Part shown: piece after piece, positions 1 to 8,349 of the stretch
How positions within the stretch are numbered: position 1 is the stretch's first letter
Layout of the letters: each line of letters opens with the position of its first letter
NCBI GenBank assembly: GCA_950071875.1
Contig: CATMNW010000020.1
Coordinates: 1 to 16,229 of the forward strand
Direction: 5' to 3'
Length of the DNA: 16,229 nt
Source: an uncultured Erythrobacteraceae bacterium
GTDB taxonomy: Bacteria; Pseudomonadota; Alphaproteobacteria; Sphingomonadales; Sphingomonadaceae
The notes under the pieces: generated by a model
Seen by the model: the letters and a program-made list of their open reading frames with translations, nothing else
What the model was told of the DNA's origin: nothing
Databases searched by the model: none
Translations under genes and position numbers: made by a program

Positions 1-1646
1 TCCGCCCGCCGACCACGCTGACCATCGATGGCGGGCTGGAACGCGCACCATGCGCGCTCGACGCCCCGGACCTTGCGGATATTACCGTAACCTTGAATTC
101 GGTGCGGTTCGTCGGCGCTGAAAAGGCCCCCGAAGTGCCATTGGCCGGGGCTTACGAGAATTATCTCGGGCGCGAACTGCCGATTTCCGTGCTGTGCGAT
201 GTGCGTGCAGCGGCCAACGAGAGACTGCAACGGGCAGGCTATCTGGCAACCGTCGAAATTCCCGCCCAGCGCCTGTCGAACGGTGAAGCGGAAATGCGGA
301 TCGTATTCGGACGCGTGACCGCACTGCGCGTTCGCGGCGATGCCGGGCCTTCCGAAGACCTGGTGGCAAGCTATCTCGAACCGATCACAGCGGATGCGGT
401 TTTCAATACGAAGCGCGCCGAACGCTACCTGTTGCTGGCAGACGATCTGCCCGGCGTCGATGTACGCCTTTCCCTCAGGCCGGCGATCGGCGGCGCGCCG
501 GGCGACCTGGTGGGCGACATTGCCGTTGTCCGCAGGCGCGGCAGCATCGATTTCAATGTCCAGAACTACGGCGCGAAGGCGCTGGGCCGGTTCGGCGGCT
601 TGCTTCGCGGCGAAGTCTTCGATGTGACGGGCTTGGGAGACCGCACCAGCCTCGCCCTGTTCTCGACTGCGGATTTCGACGAGCAGCAGACCGTGCAGCT
701 GGGGCACGATTTCGCCATAGGTGACGATGGTCTCAGGATGTTCGGCCAGTTCACATACAGCTGGACCGATCCCGATCTCGCGCTTCCGGGGCTCGACGTG
801 GAATCCGAAACGCTGTTCGCAACGCTGGGCATGTCCTATCCCGTCCAGCGGACACGCAGCGCATCGCACATCCTCAGCACCGGTTTCGACTATGTCGACC
901 AGGACCTGACGGTAAACGACCTACGCCTGACCCGCGACCGTGTGCGCACCGTCTTCCTGAGACTGGAGTCGCTTTATGCCGATCCCGGCAGCGTTGCCGG
1001 AAGCAATGGCTATAGCGCATTTGCACCCGAGCTGGGGGCCCGCGGGGCCATCGAAATCCGCCAGGGGATCGACGTTTTCGATGCCAGCCCCGATTGCCGG
1101 AGAAATCCGCGCGCCTGCATCGTAGCCAATGTCGCCCCGAACAGGATCGAGGCCGACCCGACACCGCTTCTGGTCCGGCTTGAAGGGCAGGCGGATTACC
1201 GTCCGCTTCCCGACCTGCGCTTCTCGCTGGGCATGAGCGCGCAGTTCACCAACGATCCGCTGCCCGCCTTCGAGGAATTTTCGGCCGGCAACTATTCCAT
1301 CGGCCGCGGTTACGATCCGGGCAGTGTCCTGGGCGACAGCGGATACGCGCTCTCCTTCGAAATAGGGTACGGTTCGCTTGCTCCGTCAGGGCCCGACAAG
1401 CTGGGGTGGGAAGGCTACCTGTTTACCGACATGGCCTGGGCGTGGAACGAAGACCCGAGTCGGTCTCCGCTTAACCCCGACCGCCTGTGGTCTGCCGGCG
1501 CCGGTGTCCGGCTCGCCTATGGCAGCGCGATGCAGGCAGACATTGCCGTCGCCGTTCCCCTCGAGAGACCCGACCTCGCGCTCGATCGCGGAGACGTCCG
1601 CGTCCTTCTTTCGCTCACCACCCGTCTGCTGCCCTGGAGGTTCTGA
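1..1646 (+). CDS. TpsB-family outer-membrane transporter (ShlB/FhaC/HecB type), 5' partial
   Basis: Outer-membrane pore that would recognise the TPS domain of the downstream exoprotein in the periplasm and pass it to the cell surface. The frame (codons from position 3) is open to the window edge and reads as family sequence upstream of the in-frame TTG at 93, so I treat the gene as truncated at its 5' end; signal peptide and any N-terminal helix are missing. Positions 80-530 look like two POTRA domains (for example the GYLATVEIP stretch and a second unit ending near DIAVVR), followed by a beta barrel with alternating strands (FNVQNYGAKALGR, GLGDRTSLALFST). The Omp85-superfamily loop-6 motif is present as RGY (1305-1313), followed by PGSVLGDSGY. 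The last residue is Phe, as is usual for outer-membrane barrels. Two Cys in a predicted extracellular loop (DCRRNPRAC) could pair. The stop lies 1 nt before the exoprotein start, so translation is probably coupled. Confidence 0.9.
   Translation, partial: RPPTTLTIDGGLERAPCALDAPDLADITVTLNSVRFVGAEKAPEVPLAGAYENYLGRELPISVLCDVRAAANERLQRAGYLATVEIPAQRLSNGEAEMRIVFGRVTALRVRGDAGPSEDLVASYLEPITADAVFNTKRAERYLLLADDLPGVDVRLSLRPAIGGAPGDLVGDIAVVRRRGSIDFNVQNYGAKALGRFGGLLRGEVFDVTGLGDRTSLALFSTADFDEQQTVQLGHDFAIGDDGLRMFGQFTYSWTDPDLALPGLDVESETLFATLGMSYPVQRTRSASHILSTGFDYVDQDLTVNDLRLTRDRVRTVFLRLESLYADPGSVAGSNGYSAFAPELGARGAIEIRQGIDVFDASPDCRRNPRACIVANVAPNRIEADPTPLLVRLEGQADYRPLPDLRFSLGMSAQFTNDPLPAFEEFSAGNYSIGRGYDPGSVLGDSGYALSFEIGYGSLAPSGPDKLGWEGYLFTDMAWAWNEDPSRSPLNPDRLWSAGAGVRLAYGSAMQADIAVAVPLERPDLALDRGDVRVLLSLTTRLLPWRF
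1636..1640 (+). promoter_or_regulatory. Ribosome binding site of the TpsA gene
   Basis: GGAGG lies inside the last codons of the transporter gene, 7 nt before ATG 1648. It fixes the exoprotein start: the frame is open further upstream to 1378, but that stretch is in the alternative frame of the transporter, and the residues right after ATG 1648 form a signal peptide. Confidence 0.8.
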
Positions 1647-1647
1647 C

Positions 1648-4600
1648 ATGGCCCGCCCGCATCTTCGCCGTTCTTCCCTGCTGCTTGGCGGGGCCGGCCT
1701 GGCAATAGCCGCCGCTCTCGCGCTGCCGTCGCAGGCACGCGCGCAAGCATTCAACGCCGGTTTCGAGTTCGTTCGCGGGGACGGGACCGTCAACCGACAG
1801 GTGGCGAACACCGATACGATCACGATCACCACTTCCACAGCGGTACTGGACTGGACACCTTTCGAAGACGAATCCGGCAATGCGCTGACATTCCTGCCCA
1901 ATGGCAGGACCTCGTTTTTCCAGGATGGACCGGGGCAGGGCGGCTTTGCAGTACTCAACCGAATACTGCCTTCCACCAATGGCGATGTGGCCGTTTTCAA
2001 CGGGACGGTCATTTCACGATTGCAGGCGGCGGACGGCACGCTGTCGAACGGCGGGACGGTAGCATTCTATTCGCCGACGGGAATCCTTGTCGGAAATTCG
2101 GCGGTTTTCGATGTCGGACAACTGCTCCTGACAACGCTCGATCCCGACCTCGATTCCTTCGAGAGTTTCGCGGCTGGCGGGGTGCTGCAACTTGCGGGTC
2201 CCGCAGGAACGACGTCCGCCGTGGATATCCGGTCCGGCGCTCAGATTACCGCCACTGGCGAAAACAGCTTTTTTTCCGTTGTGGCGCCGCAAGTCATCAT
2301 GCGCGGCGATGCCTACATCAACGGTTCGACAGCATATGTCGCGGGCGAACAGGTCAGCCTCAGTTATAATAACGGATTGTTCGACATCCAGGTGCCGGTC
2401 GGAACGACGGTCGGCACGGCAATCCGCCATGTCGGTTCCACCGGCGGTCTGGCAAGTACGGGCGGTGCCGACGGCCACGCGATCTATGCGGTGGCCAAGG
2501 GCAACGGCAATCCGATCACGATGCTGCTGAGCGGTAATCTCGGTTTCGATGCGGCCGTGACGGCGGGTGTGGAAAACGGCGAGATTGTCCTGTCAGCAGG
2601 ATACGACGTTTTCGGCACCAACGGGTTTACCCACGGGGTCGATGAAGAAGCCCTGTCGGAAAACATCGCAATTGTCGGGCCGACTGCCATCACCTCCAGC
2701 GTGAATGCCGTCGCCACCGGCACATTCGAAATCAACAGCAGTGCCGGGGCTATCGACCTCGACGGCGGTTTGAGCGTTCGCGCGGCGCGCGAGGCAGCGC
2801 TCATAGCCCGCAACGAGAACAGCATTTCGATTACCGGGGACGTGTCGCTGGCGTCGGCTGGCACGATTGAGGCAGACGGCGATGTCGTAGGCGGGGTCGT
2901 CAGGCTCGTGGCCCGCGATGCATCGACCCTGTCTATCGGCGGCGAACTCTCGGCGGAGGCTACGCCCTCACAGGACCAGGGCACCGCCACGGGCGGGCAG
3001 GTCGACCTGATGGCTGACGGTGGTACGATCGAAATTGCCGGCGATGTCAGGTTGTCTGCGCAGGCTAACAGGCATTTTCCGACCGGAACCCTCGGCAACG
3101 GGTTCGGCGGTGTGGCGCGCGTGTTTGCGCTCAACGAGGGTGCAGTGGACCTCGGTGGTTTCCTGATCATAGATACCAACGCCTTCGGCAACGGGGTGGC
3201 AGGAAATGAAGCCACCGGCGGCATCAGTGAAATTGTCGCGCAAAGCGGTGGCACGGTCGACGTGGCAGGTTTCGCCAATATCCTTGCCAGCGGTTTCGGA
3301 GGCGATGCCGACGGCAGCCTTGGCATTCTCGACGGCGGAGACGGCTTCGGTGGAAGCGCGCGGGTAATTGCCAATGGCGGCACCGTCCGTTTCGCCGACA
3401 GCCTGCTGCTGAATTCGGAGGGCAATGGCGGGTCGGGTGCCAGCTTCTTCGGCAGTTCATTCGGGGATTCAGGCGGCGACGGTTTCGGTGGCCAGTCATT
3501 GCTCAACGCGACCGATGGATCGATCAGCGTGGCTGGAACGACAACGCTCTATTCCTTCGGTTCGGGGGGACAAGGGGCTGCGGGCGGATCCGGGACCGGG
3601 GGGCTGGCGCAGGTTTTCGCCAATGGAACCGGCACGATCCGGCTTGGCGATGCCGTGGTCCAATCGATGGGATTTGGCGCAAACGGCCTTGGTGACGATG
3701 GTCGGGGAGGCGATGGTCTGGGCGGCGAGGCGATCATCCTCACGCAGGACAGCGGTGACGTCCGGCTTACCGGTAGCGCCGACATCCAGGCCAATGGCTG
3801 GGGAGAGGGCGGAAATTCGGGTGGCAACGGTACAGGTGGCAATGCCGGTATCTACGCCATGTTCGGTAACATCGCCGTGGATGGCTCCGCTTATGTGTCG
3901 GCCCAGGGCTTTGGTGGCGGCGCCGTGTTCGGCTTCGGCGGTTCGGGTGGCAACGGACAGGGCGGCACGGCCTACATCCAGGCAGACGGCTCGCAGGCCG
4001 CATCTGCCAGCGTAACCATCGGCGGAAGGGCGGATATCCTTGCTAGCGGCTTCGGCGGCATTGGCGGCGCAGGCGATGGCGTGGAAATCGAAGCCGGAGA
4101 CGGAGGGATCGGCGTCGGCGGGATCTACCAGGGCGAACCGGGCACCGGGGGTGCTTTCGCAATAGCGGGACGCGATAACGGAACCCTTGTCATCGGCGGA
4201 GACACCTATCTGCAATCGCTTGGCTACGGCGGTATCGGCGGCGTCGGGGGTGCCGGTCAATCGGGTGGCTGGGGCGGGGCAGGTTTCGGCGGCACAATCC
4301 AGGCCGGGACCTTCAGTGGCGGCGGCGATGGCTCGGTCGGCGCGGGTGAGGCCCAGTTCGAATTCCTCCTTCTCGATGCCAGCGGCTACGGGGGCGAAGG
4401 TGGAGATGGCGGTACCGGTGCGGGTGATGGTGGTAGCGGCACAGGGGGTTTTGCCGGTGTCTTCGCGCTCGGCTCCCGGGTCGAAGCCGGGGCCATCACG
4501 ACAAATGCCAGTGGATATGGCGGTTTCGGCGCGAACGGCGGCGGCGGATACGGCGGCAGCGCGGGGATCGGAATTGTCGACGGGACGCTGACAGCCTTCT

Positions 4601-7600
4601 CTGTCGGCGGCGATACCGGCGGCATTGGGGGCGACGGCATCGATGGTGACGGCGGCGAAGGCATCGGCGGGGAGATTTCGATCGATGCGGATTCCAGCCT
4701 CACGATCGCGAGCGATCTTTTCTACAATTCGCAAGGTATTGGTGGAACATCGGAAACCGGAACCGGCGGCCGCGGTGTGGGCGGTATTGTGCGCATTTCC
4801 GGAACCGGGTCGGCAATCCTCGACATCGGCGGGACGGTGAATTTCGATGCGGCGGGCATCGGCGGTTCCGGGGCGACCGGGGGTGACGGGACCGGCGGGA
4901 CTGCCGGTATCGACCTGACCGGGTCGAGCACCTTCAGCGCCGGCCAGTTCAACGCACTCGCCAACGGCTTCGGCGGCGATGGCGCTTCGGCAGGCACGGG
5001 GTCTGGCGGTCTGGCGCGCATATTTGCTGGTGCAGGAACCCGACTGTCCGTTCTGGGCACCGGCCTTCTCAGCGCCAATGCGACCGGGGGCGGAGGCTTC
5101 GCTAGCGACGGCGGCAATGCGAACGCCGGTATCGCCGAAGTCATCGCCGATGGCGGCGAAATTACCTTTGGCGATTTCCTGCGGATCAGCGCAAACGGTC
5201 TGGGCGGAGGTGTCCTGTCGGGCTTCGGCACGGGTGGAGACGGCGCGGGCGGAACGATCGAAATCAGCGCTCTGGAAGGCGGTACGATCAGCCTTTGGTC
5301 GGTGCAGGCATCGGCTGGCGGACAGGGTGGAAGCGGTGTGAACGCAGTCGGCGGGATGGGAACGGGCGGCGATATTGTGGTCACGGCATCGGCCATCGAA
5401 AGCGTGATCGAAATACTCAACGAAAGGAGTGTCACGTCTTTCGACAGCTTCGCCGGGACGGGAATGTTCTCCGCAAACGGTTTTGGCGGCAGCACCACCG
5501 GCGGCGACGGCATTGGCGGCATCGGTGTGGGCGGCGAGGTATCGATTTCGGCCCTGGACGGCGGGCTGGTCGCACTTCCTGTCGATCCTGCGGAAGGGGG
5601 AACGGGGTCGGTCGGCTACAACGGCATACTGGCCCGCGGATACGGTGGCGGTTCTTCGGTCGATGGCGGCAGGGGCGGCGATGCCTTCAGTGGATTGATC
5701 GCCGTGCTCGCCGATGGCGGCACCTTCCGGTCCGGAGACATGCTCGCCAGCGTATTTGCACAAGGCGGCAACAGCCTAGACAGCGAACTCGATATTTCGG
5801 GCGGGAATGCCTTCGGCGGCGTCAGAACATTCAGCGCCGAAAACGGCGGCTCGATGCGGGGGTCAATAATCGGCGGCGGCGCAGGCGCGGTCGGTGGCAA
5901 TGCCTCGGGAACGGGGATCGGCGGCGATGCGACCGGCGGCACCGCATTGCTTTCCGTCGACAACGCCGATGTGACCTTTGTCGGCAGGGGTCTGTTCTTT
6001 GCGGGCGCTACGGGCGGTGCGGGCCGCATCGGTGGCAATGCGACGGGCGGCAACGTGTTCATTTTCCTTTCCAATGGCGCACGGGTGGAAGTCGTGCCGG
6101 ACGCGCAGGGCCGCGCCACTCTCGGCCTTGCCAACCCGGTATTCGGAGGTGCCGGTACCGAGCGCGCCGGCAACGCAATCGGCGACAGTGTCACGATCCA
6201 GATCAGCAATTCGACCTTCGACGGACAGCTTGTCGCCAACGCGCTTGCCTATGGAGGTCTGTCCGAAGCTGGCTCCGGTGGCGATGCCACGGGCGGTACA
6301 TTCAACATGATCGCCGACGGTTCGACAGTCTCGCTTCTCTCTGGCAGTCGCATCGATACATCCGCATTCGGCGGCAACGGTATCGTCGGCGGGTCGGCAA
6401 TCGGCGGCCAGAGCTCGATGATTGCCAGTAACGGGTCAATGGTGGATGTTTACGGATCGCCCGACGGGTTTTCCACTCTAGCATTGGAAAGCAGTGCAAC
6501 CGGCGGAACGGGGGAAGAGGTCGACGGAAACGCTGCGGGCGGCGACGTGTCCCTGCGGCTCTTCGCATCGACCCTCGCCGCCCCGTCGGTATCGCTGGCC
6601 GCAAATGCTTTGACCAATACGGGCGAAGCCGTTGCAGGAACGGTGTCCTTCGGTGCCGCGGACGAATCGATCGCCCGGATCGCAAGCTTGGTGCTCGATG
6701 CGTCTGCCGATGGTACCGGGTCCGGTACGTGGACCGGGGGCTTTGCCGGACTGGTTTCGGGATCGGGCTCGGTGGTCGAAATCGGTTCCACCGAGATGGA
6801 AGCCAGCGGCGCGACGATCGCCGGTGCCTTCGAAATCGTGGCGAATAACGGGTCGATGGCCCTCGAAACCATATATGCGACTGCGGTCGGTGCCGCAGCG
6901 GGCGATGCATCCCGGATCGTGGCCATTGGCGGTTCGATACCGATCTCGTCCTACGCCAGCTTCGAAACCACCGGCGATTTCGGCGTAACCACAGCGTCAG
7001 GCGGCCTCATCGGAGGACCGACCGTTTTCGATCCAACCGCTTCGATCTCGGTTTTGTCGGGCGGGACCGTCACGATTGACGGCGATAATGATGCGCAGAT
7101 CGGCTTTGGCGGCCGGGACCTGTTCATCAGTTCGCGCGACCTGCAAATCCTGTCCGGCGCGCGCATCGGTGCGCAGTTTCTTGCGCTGAACGTGATCGGC
7201 AACGATGCCGCCACGGTGATCGGCGGTACCGGCGAGACGGCCGGGTATACGCTGACACAGGCAGAGGTCGCGCGCATCGAAGCCGGTTCCGTGTATTTCT
7301 CAAGTTCGTTCGACGGTCTCGCGTCAGACGATATCCTGGTCCGTGATACCACTATCGTCGGTTCTCTGGACGATGGGCCTTCCAGCGTCTTCCTTCAGGC
7401 CGGGGGCATCGTGCGGGTCGAAGGCATCCTCGCCTATGTCGATGCAGCGCAAACTGACGAAATGGCGATTTCGGCACAGAGACTCGAAATCGTGACCCCG
7501 GGCGGTATCGGGATCGTCGATCCGCAGGGCCGCCCGACCGGCACGTTCAGTTTCTATGGCAACGATTTCTGGATGGCGGATGCCGACACTATTGCGCGAC

Positions 7601-8349
7601 TTCGTGAAGAGGTATCCTTCGAAGGGCGGAACGAATTGCTGGCCACGGCCGCCGAAGGCAGTGCGGACCCCCTGGGCTATCTGAGGGCCGGCAACGTCTT
7701 CCTTGGTGTGGGGGACAGCCTGCTCGTCCGCAACACCGGAACGGCCGAAGCGCCGGGAGGCATCACCGTTACAGGCGACCTGTCGATCAGCGGTGTCGAA
7801 TTCGGCAGCACCGAAGGGGGTTTCAGCGATACGGGCAGCAGCATTGTCGATCTGTTCGCATATGGCCGCAGGGTCGAAGAGGACGGCTCCAGTGTGACGG
7901 GGCAAGCTTTCTTCGAAACCGTCAATTTCAACACGGCCGACAGCGAAGAAGGCATCGCCACGCAATACGCGGAAGGGTCGCAGTTCAACAATTGCGAGAT
8001 TGCGACCGGCGAGTGCGCGACTGTCGAACCGCCCGCTCCGCCCGAGCCGCCTTCCCCGCCCGAAGTGCCTGACGAGCGCGAGGAGATATTCGACGAGATC
8101 GACGAAGAGGCCCCGGCCACCTCGACAATCACCACCGATCCGGTGGCCCCAGCGCCCATCGCGCAGAGCGAGCAGGATGCCGACGTCGAATTCGGTGCGG
8201 ATTTCCCCGCCCTGCTCAATGCATCGCTGATTGCCGAAGAAGGCGCTGTCGACGATCCAGTCGCCAGCGGCGGCGACATTGCGTTCTACGGAACCGAACC
8301 GGACGAAGAGGATGGCGACAGCGACGGGGAGAATGGCGATGACGATTAA
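1648..8349 (+). CDS. TpsA-type glycine-rich exoprotein (filamentous haemagglutinin-like)
   Basis: Large exported protein, 2233 residues, predicted to be secreted through the adjacent transporter and to form a long surface beta-helix; adhesion or cell-cell contact is the usual role in the family but is inferred here. Residues 1-32 are a signal peptide (RR, hydrophobic core, ARA cleavage site before QAF). Residues about 33-310 fit a divergent TPS/haemagglutination domain: an NGT...ISRLQ stretch, SPTGI at 142-146 where classical members have NPNGI, then GNSAVFDVGQLLLTT. About 27 glycine-rich units follow (residues 490-1640), then a non-glycine-rich beta region to about 2110. The tail has Cys2116 and Cys2123 (the only cysteines I find), a Pro-rich linker (2128-2141), an acidic segment, a hydrophobic patch (2186-2195), the motif DDPVASGGDIAFYG (2202-2215) and an Asp/Glu-rich end. 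No toxin or VENN-type domain is visible. The gene overlaps the downstream peptidase gene by 11 nt. Confidence 0.85.
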   Translation: MARPHLRRSSLLLGGAGLAIAAALALPSQARAQAFNAGFEFVRGDGTVNRQVANTDTITITTSTAVLDWTPFEDESGNALTFLPNGRTSFFQDGPGQGGFAVLNRILPSTNGDVAVFNGTVISRLQAADGTLSNGGTVAFYSPTGILVGNSAVFDVGQLLLTTLDPDLDSFESFAAGGVLQLAGPAGTTSAVDIRSGAQITATGENSFFSVVAPQVIMRGDAYINGSTAYVAGEQVSLSYNNGLFDIQVPVGTTVGTAIRHVGSTGGLASTGGADGHAIYAVAKGNGNPITMLLSGNLGFDAAVTAGVENGEIVLSAGYDVFGTNGFTHGVDEEALSENIAIVGPTAITSSVNAVATGTFEINSSAGAIDLDGGLSVRAAREAALIARNENSISITGDVSLASAGTIEADGDVVGGVVRLVARDASTLSIGGELSAEATPSQDQGTATGGQVDLMADGGTIEIAGDVRLSAQANRHFPTGTLGNGFGGVARVFALNEGAVDLGGFLIIDTNAFGNGVAGNEATGGISEIVAQSGGTVDVAGFANILASGFGGDADGSLGILDGGDGFGGSARVIANGGTVRFADSLLLNSEGNGGSGASFFGSSFGDSGGDGFGGQSLLNATDGSISVAGTTTLYSFGSGGQGAAGGSGTGGLAQVFANGTGTIRLGDAVVQSMGFGANGLGDDGRGGDGLGGEAIILTQDSGDVRLTGSADIQANGWGEGGNSGGNGTGGNAGIYAMFGNIAVDGSAYVSAQGFGGGAVFGFGGSGGNGQGGTAYIQADGSQAASASVTIGGRADILASGFGGIGGAGDGVEIEAGDGGIGVGGIYQGEPGTGGAFAIAGRDNGTLVIGGDTYLQSLGYGGIGGVGGAGQSGGWGGAGFGGTIQAGTFSGGGDGSVGAGEAQFEFLLLDASGYGGEGGDGGTGAGDGGSGTGGFAGVFALGSRVEAGAITTNASGYGGFGANGGGGYGGSAGIGIVDGTLTAFSVGGDTGGIGGDGIDGDGGEGIGGEISIDADSSLTIASDLFYNSQGIGGTSETGTGGRGVGGIVRISGTGSAILDIGGTVNFDAAGIGGSGATGGDGTGGTAGIDLTGSSTFSAGQFNALANGFGGDGASAGTGSGGLARIFAGAGTRLSVLGTGLLSANATGGGGFASDGGNANAGIAEVIADGGEITFGDFLRISANGLGGGVLSGFGTGGDGAGGTIEISALEGGTISLWSVQASAGGQGGSGVNAVGGMGTGGDIVVTASAIESVIEILNERSVTSFDSFAGTGMFSANGFGGSTTGGDGIGGIGVGGEVSISALDGGLVALPVDPAEGGTGSVGYNGILARGYGGGSSVDGGRGGDAFSGLIAVLADGGTFRSGDMLASVFAQGGNSLDSELDISGGNAFGGVRTFSAENGGSMRGSIIGGGAGAVGGNASGTGIGGDATGGTALLSVDNADVTFVGRGLFFAGATGGAGRIGGNATGGNVFIFLSNGARVEVVPDAQGRATLGLANPVFGGAGTERAGNAIGDSVTIQISNSTFDGQLVANALAYGGLSEAGSGGDATGGTFNMIADGSTVSLLSGSRIDTSAFGGNGIVGGSAIGGQSSMIASNGSMVDVYGSPDGFSTLALESSATGGTGEEVDGNAAGGDVSLRLFASTLAAPSVSLAANALTNTGEAVAGTVSFGAADESIARIASLVLDASADGTGSGTWTGGFAGLVSGSGSVVEIGSTEMEASGATIAGAFEIVANNGSMALETIYATAVGAAAGDASRIVAIGGSIPISSYASFETTGDFGVTTASGGLIGGPTVFDPTASISVLSGGTVTIDGDNDAQIGFGGRDLFISSRDLQILSGARIGAQFLALNVIGNDAATVIGGTGETAGYTLTQAEVARIEAGSVYFSSSFDGLASDDILVRDTTIVGSLDDGPSSVFLQAGGIVRVEGILAYVDAAQTDEMAISAQRLEIVTPGGIGIVDPQGRPTGTFSFYGNDFWMADADTIARLREEVSFEGRNELLATAAEGSADPLGYLRAGNVFLGVGDSLLVRNTGTAEAPGGITVTGDLSISGVEFGSTEGGFSDTGSSIVDLFAYGRRVEEDGSSVTGQAFFETVNFNTADSEEGIATQYAEGSQFNNCEIATGECATVEPPAPPEPPSPPEVPDEREEIFDEIDEEAPATSTITTDPVAPAPIAQSEQDADVEFGADFPALLNASLIAEEGAVDDPVASGGDIAFYGTEPDEEDGDSDGENGDDD
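3120..6560 (+). repeat. About 27 glycine-rich beta-helix repeat units within the exoprotein
   Basis: Each unit, by eye, runs: short beta strands (pattern G-x-I/V-x-I/V-x-G-x), then A/S-x-G-F/Y/I-G-G, a glycine loop of about 8-30 residues rich in GG-x steps (GGDGTGG, GGSGTGG, GGDGIGG), then GxGG-x-A-x-I/V-x-A leading to the next strand. Examples are units around 3590, 3830, 4260, 4430, 4880 and 5230. Unit length varies mainly in the loop. The repeats are clear in protein but diverged in DNA, so this is an old expansion rather than a recent tandem array. The last units (after about 5800) have shorter loops with GGNATGG or GGDATGG cores. Confidence 0.75.
8326..8331 (+). promoter_or_regulatory. 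Ribosome binding site of the CHAT peptidase gene
   Basis: GGGGAG sits inside the acidic-tail codons of the exoprotein gene, 7 nt before ATG 8339. The in-frame ATG at 8333 is only 1 nt from it and is therefore a poor start, so 8339 was chosen. Confidence 0.65.

Noticed and set aside
1378..1647. Upstream extension of the exoprotein frame
   Set aside because: It overlaps the transporter's barrel codons; the ribosome binding site and signal peptide place the start at 1648.
3496..5763. Long - strand open frame (755 codons) opposite the exoprotein repeats, with others at 2484-3506 and 4722-5522
   Set aside because: These frames are shadows of the glycine-rich coding strand: their Ala/Pro/Arg-rich products mirror GG-x codons and have no domain pattern or plausible start signal.
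5295..6431. Arg-rich + strand frame of 378 codons inside the exoprotein gene
   Set aside because: It is the shifted reading of GGC/GGT repeats and gives an Arg/Gly/Trp-rich product with no structure.
3120..6560. RTX calcium-binding repeats
   Set aside because: GG-x-G runs are present, but the Asp at the fixed position of GGxGxDxxx nonapeptides is not, and the route is two-partner secretion, not a type I system.
7900..8349. Contact-dependent inhibition toxin end (CdiA type) with immunity gene
   Set aside because: There is no VENN-like motif or toxin domain, and the next gene encodes a large exported peptidase rather than a small immunity protein.
1648..8349. Recent tandem DNA duplication in the exoprotein gene
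   Set aside because: Units are similar in protein, but I saw no long exact DNA repeats between neighbours.
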